Assembly: GCF_016863535.1 (NCBI RefSeq)
Contig: NZ_BOPB01000004.1
Coordinates: 41,206-105,205 of the forward strand
DNA length: 64,000 nt
Direction: 5' to 3'
Source: Micromonospora lutea
GTDB taxonomy: Bacteria > Actinomycetota > Actinomycetes > Mycobacteriales > Micromonosporaceae
Part shown: piece after piece, positions 24,610 to 32,534 of the stretch
Numbering within the stretch: the first letter of the stretch is position 1
Layout: each line of letters begins with the position of its first letter
Made by a program: the position numbers and the translations under genes
The notes under the pieces: model-generated
Database searches by the model: none
The model's input: only the letters and a program-made list of their open reading frames with translations
Told to the model about the DNA's origin: nothing

Positions 24610-25080
24610 GTGGACCCCCAGCGCACCGCCGCGCACGAGATGTTCGACGCCGATGTCGCCTCCAATCACCTCGGCATCGAGTTGGTCAGCGCTGCCGCCG
24701 GCAGCGCGGTGGCTCGGATGCGGATCACCGACGGCATGGTCAACGGTCACCGCATCGCGCACGGCGGGTTCGTGTTCCTGCTGGCCGACACCGCGTTCGC
24801 GCTGGCCTGCAACAGCCACGGTCCGGCCACCGTCGCCGCCGGAGCCGACATCACCTTCGTCCGCCCGGCCCGGCAGGGGGACATGCTGGTTGCGCGGGCC
24901 AGCGAGCGCACCAGGTACGGCCGCAGCGGCATCTACGACGTCACCGTGAGCCGAGCCGACGGGGAGGTGGTCGCGGAGTTCCGAGGACAGAGCCGGATGC
25001 TACGCCCGACGCCCGCCCCCGACGGCGGCGAGCCGGAAGCGGGGGAGCGGGACCGGCCAGCAGCCAGCCAGGGACGCTGA
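24610..25080 (+). CDS. paaI: PaaI-type hotdog thioesterase
   Basis: 156 residues from a GTG. The hotdog fold and PaaI active-site pattern are visible: NGHRIAHGGFVFLLADTAFA (the His-Gly-Gly and Asp in ADTAFA) at about residues 45-65, followed by AGADITFVRPARQGD. It hydrolyses hydroxyphenylacetyl-CoA or related aryl-CoA thioesters in phenylacetate breakdown, or serves as a general CoA-salvage enzyme; no paa catabolic genes are nearby, so the latter is possible. The C-terminal about 25 residues are an Ala/Pro/Glu-rich tail beyond the usual end. The cyclase-ATPase reading frame on the other strand runs antisense into this gene. Confidence 0.88.
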   Translation: MDPQRTAAHEMFDADVASNHLGIELVSAAAGSAVARMRITDGMVNGHRIAHGGFVFLLADTAFALACNSHGPATVAAGADITFVRPARQGDMLVARASERTRYGRSGIYDVTVSRADGEVVAEFRGQSRMLRPTPAPDGGEPEAGERDRPAASQGR

Positions 25081-27730
25081 CCCAGCGGGCCGGCGGTGCA
25101 CCTGGCCACCACCGGGTCGCCCGCCACGGTGCCGGCGGCCCCTGCCCCCGGCGTCGACGCGCACCGCCGATCCGGTCACCCGGGAAAGACCCCGTGCGCG
25201 CCGAACTGTGCTCGGGACGGTGGTCAGGCAGGATGTCCCGATGGGACACGTCGTGCTCTTCCACTCCGTGTACGGGCTCCGGCCGGCGGTGCTGGAAGCC
25301 GCCGATCGGCTGCGCGCCGCCGGCCATCAGGTGCACTCGCCCGACCTGTACGGTGTGCCCGCCGTCGACTCGGTGGCCGAGGGTTTCGCCCTGCTGGAGC
25401 GGGTCGGCCAGCAGACCGTCCTCGACCGGGCTCGCGCGGCACTCGACGGGCTGCCACCGGACACCGTGCTCGCCGGGTTCTCGATGGGTGCCGGGGTGGC
25501 TGGCGCGATGCTGGCCGAACGGCCCGACACCGCCGGTCTGCTGCTGTTGCACGGCACCGGCGGATCTCCGGCGGCCGTCCGTCCCGGCCTGCGGGTCAAC
25601 CTGCACCTGGCCGACCCGGACGCCTACGACCCGCCCGACGAGGTCGACCAGTGGCAGCGGGAGATGACCGCGGCCGGAGCGGATCTCGTGGTGTACCGCT
25701 ATCCCTTGGCGGGACACCTCTTCACCGACCCGGCCACCGCCGACCACGACCCGGTCGCCGCCGAGCTGGCCTGGGACCGGGTTCTGGCCTTCCTGGACCA
25801 CCGTTGACCCGACGCTCGACCGGGACACGCCGGCGCAGCCCCGCCGGGCCGGAACCAGCCGACCCGGGGAGGTCTCCGGCGGCGCGGTGACGCGGTCGAC
25901 CCGCCGAATGAGGACGGCGCGTACCGCTCGGGGCAGCCGCGCGCAGGCGACCTGCCGCACCACCGGATCGGCGACGTCGTAACCACCCACCGGCAGCGGG
26001 ACCAGCAGGCCGTTCCCGGTCAGGGCGGCCAGCTCCGCCGCCGCCCGCGACCGCGGCCAGTCAAGGACGTCAGCCAACTCCGCCACGGTACGGCCCGGCG
26101 CGAGCGCGGCGGCCATCAGCACCGCACGCGCACCGCCGTCGAGCCGGTCCAGCCGCGCCTCGACGACCCGCCGGACACACTCCGGTACGGGCAACTGCCC
26201 GGGGTCGCCCCCGGTGAGCGTGCGTACGTAGGCGACCGCCCGTCCCGGGTTGCCACCGGTCACCGGGATCAGCCGGGCCGCCAACCCGATCGGTTGACCG
26301 GCCCGTCGCAGCAGTCGGCGCAGGAGCCGACCGGTGGTGATGGTGTCGAGCGGTGACAGGCGTAGCCGGGCCGCCCGTGGACCGGGAGCATCCAGTTCCT
26401 GCGTGCCGGTCGCGACGAGCGCCAGGGGCAGCCCACGCTCCTCGGCCAGTTCGACGAGGGCGGCCAGGTGGCGGCGCAGCGCCGGTGCGGCACGGTCGAG
26501 ATCGTCGACGGCGACCACCACCGGCTGCCGGCGCGCCAGGTCCAGCAGCACCTCGCGCCAGTAGGTCACGGCACGGGTCGGGGCTTCGGTCGTCGCCTTG
26601 CCGCACGGCTGTGGCGCGTCCAGCCGACGACCGGCGGGGCCGGAGACGACACCGGCCTCCGGGCCGGGCTCCGCCTCGCTCACGTCGGGGCGTCCCGGGA
26701 GCCGCTGGGCCGGGTCGGCGGCCACCCCGAGCAGGTCGCCCACCGTGTCCAGGGCGGGTGCCAGCAGGTCGGTCTGCACCAGACCCGTCAACGCGGCGGC
26801 GAGCCGGCGGCGTACCGTCTCGGGGTCGTCGCTGGCGCGGGCTCGGGCCAGTCCACGGACCAGGTCCCCGACGGGCCCCAGCGGCTCCTCCGGGTAGGGC
26901 GGACAGGCCACCGGGCACCAACGCACCGGGGCCCCGTCCACCGTGCGGGTGGTCCGGACCAGTTCCCGCAGCAGACGGCTGCGCCCACTGCCGGACGGAC
27001 CGAGAAGCAGCACCTGCCGCTCACCGCGCCCCCGTAGCGCGTCGGCGAGATGCTCCCGGGCGACAGCCAGCTCCCGGCGCCGACCGAGCAGCGGGCCGTC
27101 GTGTCGCTGCGGTCGGGGCCGCTCGATGCCGGTGGCATGCCACACGTCGACCGGCAGCGCCTTGCCGGCCAAGGCCACCGCCGGGACAGGACGCTGCGCG
27201 ATCAGCCCGACGACGGCGCGGTGCGTGGCCGGGCAGAGTGCCACCCCGCCCTGCGGGGCGTGCCCCTGGAGACGGGCGGCCAGGGTGATGACCGCACCGC
27301 TGGCGACGCCGTGCCCGCCGTCGTGGCTGACCGCGAGGTCGACCACCGCTTCACCGGTGGCGACGCCGACCCGCACCCGCAGTCGCGGTGCTGGCGCCGG
27401 CGGACGGCGGTCCAACGCCCGCTGGATCTCCAACCCGGCGCGCACCGCCCGGTACGCGTCCCACCCGTCCGCGCGGCGTGCGCCGAAGAGGGCCATCACG
27501 GCGTCGCCGACGTACTTCTCCACCGCGCCGTTCCATCGTCGCAACACCTTGGCGACGGTGCCGAAGTAGGACCGTTGCAGGGCGCGGACGTCCTCCGGGT
27601 CGAGTCGGTCGACCAACCGGGTCGACCCGACGATGTCGACGAAGAGAACCGTGACGATCCGCCGCTCCTCCGATACGGGCCAACGTGCCCGCTCGACAGC
27701 TATCGGACCAGCGACAACAGAACTGGGCAT
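24941..27730 (-). CDS. class III adenylate/guanylate cyclase-ATPase protein, probably 3'-truncated
   Basis: Begins at ATG 27730. Residues about 20-190 are a class III nucleotide cyclase domain (VTVLFVDIVGSTRLVDRL with metal-binding Asp, and YVGDAVMALFGARR). Then comes an AAA-type ATPase domain with Walker A LLLGPSGSGRSRLL and Walker B VVVAVDDLDR, ending in a winged-helix-like part (DVADPVVRQVACARL) near base 25850. Family members normally continue into TPR-like repeats. Here the frame runs on without stop to 24941, but that part is antisense to the hydrolase and thioesterase genes and looks like no protein. The gene was probably cut short by a deletion; the real C-terminus cannot be fixed. 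It is divergent from the LAL regulator at 27924. Confidence 0.6.
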   Translation of the reverse strand: MPSSVVAGPIAVERARWPVSEERRIVTVLFVDIVGSTRLVDRLDPEDVRALQRSYFGTVAKVLRRWNGAVEKYVGDAVMALFGARRADGWDAYRAVRAGLEIQRALDRRPPAPAPRLRVRVGVATGEAVVDLAVSHDGGHGVASGAVITLAARLQGHAPQGGVALCPATHRAVVGLIAQRPVPAVALAGKALPVDVWHATGIERPRPQRHDGPLLGRRRELAVAREHLADALRGRGERQVLLLGPSGSGRSRLLRELVRTTRTVDGAPVRWCPVACPPYPEEPLGPVGDLVRGLARARASDDPETVRRRLAAALTGLVQTDLLAPALDTVGDLLGVAADPAQRLPGRPDVSEAEPGPEAGVVSGPAGRRLDAPQPCGKATTEAPTRAVTYWREVLLDLARRQPVVVAVDDLDRAAPALRRHLAALVELAEERGLPLALVATGTQELDAPGPRAARLRLSPLDTITTGRLLRRLLRRAGQPIGLAARLIPVTGGNPGRAVAYVRTLTGGDPGQLPVPECVRRVVEARLDRLDGGARAVLMAAALAPGRTVAELADVLDWPRSRAAAELAALTGNGLLVPLPVGGYDVADPVVRQVACARLPRAVRAVLIRRVDRVTAPPETSPGRLVPARRGCAGVSRSSVGSTVVQEGQNPVPGQLGGDRVVVGGGRVGEEVSRQGIAVHHEIRSGRGHLPLPLVDLVGRVVGVRVGQVQVDPQAGTDGRRRSAGAVQQQQTGGVGPFGQHRASHPGTHREPGEHGVRWQPVECRASPVEDGLLADPLQQGETLGHRVDGGHTVQVGRVHLMAGGAQPIGGFQHRRPEPVHGVEEHDVSHRDILPDHRPEHSSARTGSFPGDRIGGARRRRGQGPPAPWRATRWWPGAPPARWVSVPGWLLAGPAPPLPARRRRGRASGVASGSVLGTPRPPPRRLGSR
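25241..25807 (+). CDS. dienelactone hydrolase-family protein (alpha/beta hydrolase)
   Basis: 188 residues from ATG (MGHVVLFHSVYGLRP). The nucleophile elbow is AGFSMGAGVAG, with Ser instead of the Cys of classical dienelactone hydrolases, Asp in the DPDAYDPPDEV region and the catalytic His in YRYPLAGHLFTD. The family includes small alpha/beta hydrolases with unknown ester substrates. An A/T element CAGGAT lies 6 bases before the ATG, so the mRNA may be leaderless. The cyclase-ATPase frame overlaps the whole gene on the opposite strand. Confidence 0.85.
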   Translation: MGHVVLFHSVYGLRPAVLEAADRLRAAGHQVHSPDLYGVPAVDSVAEGFALLERVGQQTVLDRARAALDGLPPDTVLAGFSMGAGVAGAMLAERPDTAGLLLLHGTGGSPAAVRPGLRVNLHLADPDAYDPPDEVDQWQREMTAAGADLVVYRYPLAGHLFTDPATADHDPVAAELAWDRVLAFLDHR

Positions 27731-27910
27731 GGAGATCTGACCTGCCTCTCCCCCCGTGCGTGCCGACGATGTCCGGAGCCTGTCACCGCTGGTCTGACGG
27801 CGGATCGGCAGAACGACGTATGTCGGCCGGACGCAACCTTTGGTCGCAATGTCGACGCGATGAGGAGGACAGAGGCGAGGCACCTGTAGAACGGGGACGG
27901 ACCCTGTGAC

Positions 27911-27916
27911 TAGGCT
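27911..27916 (+). promoter_or_regulatory. -10 element of a leaderless transcript (LAL regulator)
   Basis: TAGGCT lies exactly 7 bases before the ATG at 27924, and no Shine-Dalgarno sequence is present, the usual layout of actinobacterial leaderless mRNAs. Confidence 0.55.
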
Positions 27917-27923
27917 GCGAGCC

Positions 27924-30797
27924 ATGGCCAGCGACGTGGACACCGCACCGCTCGTGGGTCGGGACGACCTGGTGGCGACGGTACGCTCGGCGCTGCTCGA
28001 CGACGTGACGCCGGGGCACACGGCGGCGGTGTTCCTGACCGGTGAGAGTGGCGTGGGCAAGACCCGGCTGCTGCGCGAGGTCGGAGACCGGTTGAGCCAC
28101 GCAGGTGCCCTGGTGCTCACCGGCTCCTGTCTGGACATTGGCGACGCCTCACCGCTGCACCCGCTGCGACAGGCGTTACGCCGCCTCGACGCCGACCTGG
28201 CCCCGCCGGCTGCGGCGTCCGTCCGCGCGCTGCTCGGCGTGTTCGCCGAGGACCGGGCCGGCCCGGACGGGGCAGGTGCGTTGCTGGAACGGGTGTCCCG
28301 CGGGTTGAACGTGATCGCCGGTGGCCGCCCGCTGGTGCTGGTGCTGGACGACCTGCAGTGGGTCGACCGGACGACCCGCCAACTCCTGCTCTATCTGCTC
28401 GCCGGCCTCGGTGACCTGCAACTGTCGGTGTTGGCCGCGGTGCGGTCGGAGTCGTTGCAGGGGGCGCATCCGTTGCGTCGGGTGCTCACCGAGCTGCGCC
28501 GGCTGCGGTCGGTGCGGGTGCTCGATCTGGCCCCGCTGGATCGGGCCGGCACCGAGGAACTGGCCGCCGCCGTGATGCGTCGACCGCCGGCACCCGAGGC
28601 GGCGGAGCAGTTGTGGCAGCGCAGCGGTGGCAACCCCTTCGTGGTCGAGGAACTCTGCCGCGAACTGCGCGACGGTCGCGACGGGCTTTCCGACACCCTC
28701 CGCGAGGTCTTCCTGGCCCGGGTGGACGCGTTGCCCCGACCCGCTCACCGGGCCGTGCACGCGGTCGCCGCCGGCGTCGAACCGGTCGAGCACTGGCTGC
28801 TCGCCCAGGTGGTCGGGCTGCCGGAGCACGAGCTGCTCGACGCGGTCCGGGCAGCGGTGTCCCATCGACTGCTGGTCGGCTCCGACGACGGCTACCGGCT
28901 GCGTCACCGGCTCGTCGCCGAGGTGTTGGAGGACGAGCTGCTTCCCGCCGAGCGGGCGGTGCTGCACCGCCGCTACGCCGAGGCGTTGACCTCGGCACCG
29001 GCCGAGTTGCACCAGGCCCGGTTGGCCCATCACTGGCGGTTGGCCGGTGAGCCGGAGCGGGCGCTGCCGGCGGCGGTGGCCGCCGCCGAGGAGGCGGAGC
29101 GGTTGTACGGCTACGCCGAGGCGCATCGGCACTGGTCGGTGGCGGTGCAGTCGGCCGAGGGGCTGCCCGGTGTCGACCGGGCGATGCTGCTCGGACGTGC
29201 GGCCGAAGCGGCCCACCACTGTGGTGAGTACGCCCGCGCGTTGGCGCTGCTGGAGGAGCTGGCCGGCGCCGACACCGACCTGCCCGCCTGCGAGCTGCAC
29301 ATCCGGCGGGCCCGCTACCTGGCCGCCGCCGGTCGTTCCGCGCTGGCCGAGGCGGAGTACGAGCAGGCGCTCGCCGTCGCCGACTGCACGCCCGGGCAGC
29401 GGGCCACCGCCGCCGCCCGGCTGGCGGAGCTGCTGCTGCAACTCGGCCGGTACGCCGAGGCGGGCGAGCGGGCCCGGGAGGCGCTGGCCCTGGCCGAGCA
29501 GGTGGACGGGGCGACGACCGAGGTGGTGCTGGCCAGCGCCGCGCTGGGCTTCTCCGAGGCGTACCGCCAGGATCCGGACGCGGGTCTGGCGGTGCTGCGG
29601 CGGGCGCTGGCGACCGCCGAGCGGGCCGGTGGCCCCGAGGACGTCGCGTTGGCCTATCTGCACCTGGCCGAGTTGCTGACCGGGCCGCTGAACATCCTCG
29701 AGGAGGGGGTGGTGGTGGCCCGCCGGGGTGCCGAGCGGGTCGCCGAGCTGGGGTTGGGTCGTTCCTACGAGACCCGGTTGCTGGCGATCGCCACCAATGG
29801 ACTGTTCCGGGTAGGACAGTGGGCCGAGGCGGAGAAGGTGGTCGCCTCGGCGCTGCGGCACCGTCCTTCCGGCGCGGACGCCGTCGAGTTGCTGCTGGCC
29901 CGCTGCCGGCTGTCGGTCGGCTACGGCGACGTCGAGGCGGCCGACCGGGACCTGGACGCGGTGGCGACCATCCTGGCCGGTGGTGGCGCGCGGCACGTCA
30001 TTCCACTGCTCACCCTGCGGGCCGGGCTGGCCATGTGGCAGGGGCGGCACGACGTGGCCCGGCATGCCGTGCAGCGGGGTCTGACCGAGACCCGCTCCGA
30101 CGACCTGGTCATCCTCGCGGTACTGGTCTGGCACGGACTGCGCGCCGAGGCGGAGGCGCACGCCAGCCGGACCGTCGCCGTCGACGACAACGCCGTGCGT
30201 CGGCTGCGCCAGATCGCCGACCGGGTGGCGACGAGAAGCGAGCGGGCGGCCCGGCCGGTGCGCTCCGTGATCGACGGATATCTGGCGTTGTGCGCCGCCG
30301 AGGTGAGCCGGCTCGACGGCGGGGATCCGGAGCTGTGGGCCCGGGCGGCGGCGGAGTGGGACCACCGTAATCACCCGTATCCGGCGGCGTACTCGCGACT
30401 GCGTCAGGCCGAGACGTTGCTGGCCAGCCGCCGCAAGGTTGCCACCGCCGGTCAGCTGCTGCGCCAGGCGTACCAGACGGCGCAGTCGCTGGGGGCGGTG
30501 CCGCTCACCGATGAGATCCGTACGCTCGCCGGGCGGGCCCGGGTCGCGTTGGAGGAACGCGGCGCGATCGGGGCGGCCACGCCGGACGGGTCGGGCGGTG
30601 AGGAGCTCGCCACACTGACCGCCCGGGAGCGTGAGGTGCTGGCCGCGGTGGCCGAAGGGCTGACCAACAAGGAGATCGGCCAGCGGCTGTTCATCAGCGA
30701 GCGGACCATCGGCGTCCACGTGTCGCACATCTTCGACAAACTCCACGTACGTACGCGGGTCCAGGCGAGCGCCATCTTCCTGCGTAGTCGCGCGTAG
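27924..30797 (+). CDS. LuxR-family (LAL) ATP-binding transcriptional regulator
   Basis: 957 residues. N-terminal AAA/STAND ATPase with Walker A FLTGESGVGKTRLLREV (about residues 42-52) and Walker B LVLVLDDLQWVDR, then a long helical TPR-like region (about 350-860) and a C-terminal LuxR helix-turn-helix: LTAREREVLAAVAEGLTNKE, IGQRLFISERTIGVHVSHIF. Large ATP-binding LuxR regulators of this size act as pathway activators, often in secondary metabolism or sugar use. No target operon is adjacent in an obvious way: the DUF5995-like gene follows after 185 bp, and the truncated cyclase-ATPase gene is divergent. The shared AAA family suggests the two divergent genes arose as related signalling ATPases. 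Confidence 0.95.
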   Translation: MASDVDTAPLVGRDDLVATVRSALLDDVTPGHTAAVFLTGESGVGKTRLLREVGDRLSHAGALVLTGSCLDIGDASPLHPLRQALRRLDADLAPPAAASVRALLGVFAEDRAGPDGAGALLERVSRGLNVIAGGRPLVLVLDDLQWVDRTTRQLLLYLLAGLGDLQLSVLAAVRSESLQGAHPLRRVLTELRRLRSVRVLDLAPLDRAGTEELAAAVMRRPPAPEAAEQLWQRSGGNPFVVEELCRELRDGRDGLSDTLREVFLARVDALPRPAHRAVHAVAAGVEPVEHWLLAQVVGLPEHELLDAVRAAVSHRLLVGSDDGYRLRHRLVAEVLEDELLPAERAVLHRRYAEALTSAPAELHQARLAHHWRLAGEPERALPAAVAAAEEAERLYGYAEAHRHWSVAVQSAEGLPGVDRAMLLGRAAEAAHHCGEYARALALLEELAGADTDLPACELHIRRARYLAAAGRSALAEAEYEQALAVADCTPGQRATAAARLAELLLQLGRYAEAGERAREALALAEQVDGATTEVVLASAALGFSEAYRQDPDAGLAVLRRALATAERAGGPEDVALAYLHLAELLTGPLNILEEGVVVARRGAERVAELGLGRSYETRLLAIATNGLFRVGQWAEAEKVVASALRHRPSGADAVELLLARCRLSVGYGDVEAADRDLDAVATILAGGGARHVIPLLTLRAGLAMWQGRHDVARHAVQRGLTETRSDDLVILAVLVWHGLRAEAEAHASRTVAVDDNAVRRLRQIADRVATRSERAARPVRSVIDGYLALCAAEVSRLDGGDPELWARAAAEWDHRNHPYPAAYSRLRQAETLLASRRKVATAGQLLRQAYQTAQSLGAVPLTDEIRTLAGRARVALEERGAIGAATPDGSGGEELATLTAREREVLAAVAEGLTNKEIGQRLFISERTIGVHVSHIFDKLHVRTRVQASAIFLRSRA

Positions 30798-30902
30798 GGG
30801 TCGGATACGTCGTTCTACTGATGTCCGCTCAGCGGACTCCTGACAGGCTGAGGCCGGCGTCGCAACGGGCACGACGACGCCGGTGAGCAGCTTGGAGGGG
30901 AC

Positions 30903-30982
30903 ATGGGCGAACGCCGCGAGCGAATCATCAGGTTCAGCGCTGCGACGCGTCATGGCGGCACGCGGCGGAGCGGGGTGTCGGC
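30903..30982 (+). repeat. 80-bp start-codon-associated repeat, single copy
   Basis: Roughly three quarters identical to the unit at 6592-6671 read on its coding strand, including GAGCGAATCATCAG and TCATGGCGGCACGC, with one compensated single-base shift. Total length is again 80 bp from the ATG of the leader to the ATG of the gene. Confidence 0.8.
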
Positions 30983-30986
30983 ATGA
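30903..30986 (+). CDS. 27-residue leader peptide before the DUF5995-like gene
   Basis: ATG at 30903 after GGAGGGG, MGERRERIIRFSAATRHGG plus eight residues, with the stop TGA at 30984-30986 overlapping the ATG of the next gene (ATGA). It is homologous in DNA and layout to the two tandem leaders at 6508-6671. Confidence 0.5.
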   Translation: MGERRERIIRFSAATRHGGTRRSGVSA

Positions 30987-31762
30987 GCGCGTGTGGTGAG
31001 CCGGCCTGGGGGCCGGTGCATCGGGACATCGTGGACCTGCTGGCAGATCACCCTACTGACGTGCCCGCGGTCGTCGACCACCTGACGAAGCTTCAGGACA
31101 TGCTGGTCCGGCTGCCTCCGCTGCTGGACAGTTGCCCGTTGGCCGACTTCAACAAGCTGTACCTCACGATCACCACCAGCGTGCTGGACGGTCTCTACGC
31201 CGACCGGTTCGTGGACCCGGTCTTCCTGTCCCGGCTGGACGTCGAGTTCGCGGCCCGTTACTTCGACGCGTTGCGGATGTGGAGCGACGCCAGCCCGGGT
31301 ACGCCCCGGGCCTGGGCGTGCCTGTTCGAGCGGATGCGTGGGCCGGACGCCCGACCGCTGCCCTCGGCGGCGGCCGGCGTCAACGCGCACATCAACTTCG
31401 ACCTTCCGTTCGCGTTGGTCACCACCTTCGACCACCTGGAGTCCGAGCCGGTCAACGGTAGCGACCAGCACCGTGACTACCTGGAGATCAACAAGATCTT
31501 CGCCGACAAGATCCCCGGCCTGCGCCGGGGCTACCTGGAGCAGTGGCAGCTGCTCATCGACATGGTCAACGGCGAGATCGACGACTGGTACCAGGGCGAA
31601 CTGATTCAGTACACGCGCGATGTCGCCTGGCGCAACGCGCAGCGGATCTGGCGATGCCGGCACGACCCGCACCAGCATGAGCGCGAGCGCCGGCGGCTCG
31701 ATGACACGGCCGCCGCGCTCGGTCGGTTGCTGCTGTCGCCCCTCGGGGCGTTCCTGCAGTAG
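30983..31762 (+). CDS. DUF5995-like protein
   Basis: 259 residues. The conserved core is AAGVNAHINFDLPFALVTTF at about residues 131-150, with DYLEINKIFADKIP later and ARYFDALRMW before it. I recognise this as the DUF5995 pattern of actinobacterial proteins, which are mostly helical and of unknown function; the conserved His, Asn and Asp suggest a metal or small-molecule site. No signal peptide. The start is defined by the ATGA overlap with the 27-residue leader, since there is no good ribosome binding site of its own beyond a GGGG run. A terminator hairpin follows 12 bp after the stop. Confidence 0.82.
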   Translation: MSACGEPAWGPVHRDIVDLLADHPTDVPAVVDHLTKLQDMLVRLPPLLDSCPLADFNKLYLTITTSVLDGLYADRFVDPVFLSRLDVEFAARYFDALRMWSDASPGTPRAWACLFERMRGPDARPLPSAAAGVNAHINFDLPFALVTTFDHLESEPVNGSDQHRDYLEINKIFADKIPGLRRGYLEQWQLLIDMVNGEIDDWYQGELIQYTRDVAWRNAQRIWRCRHDPHQHERERRRLDDTAAALGRLLLSPLGAFLQ

Positions 31763-31774
31763 CCGGGACGGGGG

Positions 31775-31810
31775 GTCCCCGCGCTCGGCCATGCAGCGGG
31801 GCGCGGGGAC
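31775..31810 (+). terminator. hairpin terminator after the DUF5995-like gene
   Basis: GTCCCCGCGC (31775-31784) and its exact complement (31801-31810) with a 16-base loop, 12 bp after the stop codon. Confidence 0.7.
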
Positions 31811-31841
31811 ACCGACCGACCGGGCGGCAGTCCGCAGTGGC

Positions 31842-31906
31842 CACGGGGGAGCACGGGGGAGCACGGGGGAACAGGGGGACCACGGGGGAACAGGGGGAAA
31901 CAGGGG
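31842..31906 (+). repeat. seven G-runs in short tandem repeats
   Basis: GCACGGGGGA-type and ACAGGGGGA-type 9-10-bp units give seven runs of four or five G within 62 bases, in an otherwise gene-free 301-bp stretch (31763-32063). Able to form a G-quadruplex on the plus strand. Apart from this and the hairpin I see nothing in that stretch. Confidence 0.85.
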
Positions 31907-32063
31907 CCGGCCGGCCCGGGGGGTGTCGGCCGGCCCCTGCGGGGTACGCCGCGACCATGACCGCTGTGTCCCGGCGCCGTCCTGCCGCCCGGCCGCGACC
32001 GCGCCCCGCCACCCCACCCCGCCCCGCGCGCCCGGGAGACCGCGCCGGTCGGGGAGCCCGAAG

Positions 32064-32459
32064 GTGACCGCCCGGGTCTTCGAGTTCCGCTTCGAGCCGC
32101 GGTTCCGCCGGCCACTGACGTTGATCGGCGTCCGGCCCGGCACCGCCTGGGTGCGGGTCGACTCCGAACATCTGCTGGTCCGGTTCGGGCCATGGCGGTT
32201 ACGTACCGCGCGGGAGAACGTCGCGGGTACCCAGACCGGTGGTCCGTACCGCTGGTGGCGGGTGATCGGCCCACACCTGTCCGGCGCCGACACCGGCGTC
32301 ACCTTCGGCACCACCACGGCCGCCGGACTCTGCGTCCGATTCGTGCGACCGGTGCCCGCCCTGCTTCCCGGCGGGTGGCCGCGCCATCCCGGGATGACGG
32401 TCACCGTGGCCGACCCCGCCGAGCTGGCCCTGGCACTGGCCGCACCGGCCGGCGGCTGA
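32064..32459 (+). CDS. conserved hypothetical protein, beta-rich
   Basis: 131 residues from a GTG; GGGGAG lies 8 bases upstream. Sequence begins TARVFEFRFEPRFRRPLTLI and contains WVRVDSEHLLVRFGPWRLR and PYRWWRVIGPHLSGADTG, ending with a proline/alanine tail. The pattern (FRPL, VRFGPW, TENV-like ARENVAG, a late WPRHPGMTVTVADP) is that of a small actinobacterial family of unknown function, with a PH-like beta barrel appearance. No membrane segment. It is followed 75 bp later by an amino-acid permease-like gene. Start could also be further upstream, but the preceding sequence is low-complexity. Confidence 0.7.
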   Translation: MTARVFEFRFEPRFRRPLTLIGVRPGTAWVRVDSEHLLVRFGPWRLRTARENVAGTQTGGPYRWWRVIGPHLSGADTGVTFGTTTAAGLCVRFVRPVPALLPGGWPRHPGMTVTVADPAELALALAAPAGG

Positions 32460-32534
32460 CGGGAGCGGACCGTCGGGACGCCGGTGGCCCGACGATCCAC
32501 CACCTGGGGTCTTCGACAATGATGAGGCGGGGGC

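Noticed and set aside
28176..30953. 925-codon minus-strand frame opposite the LAL regulator.
   Set aside because: Antisense shadow of a GC-rich gene; Gln/Arg/His-rich and no domain.
31837..32067. Collagen-like open frame (Gly-rich, then Arg/Pro-rich).
   Set aside because: It arises from the G-run repeats and high GC; no start signal and no conserved sequence.
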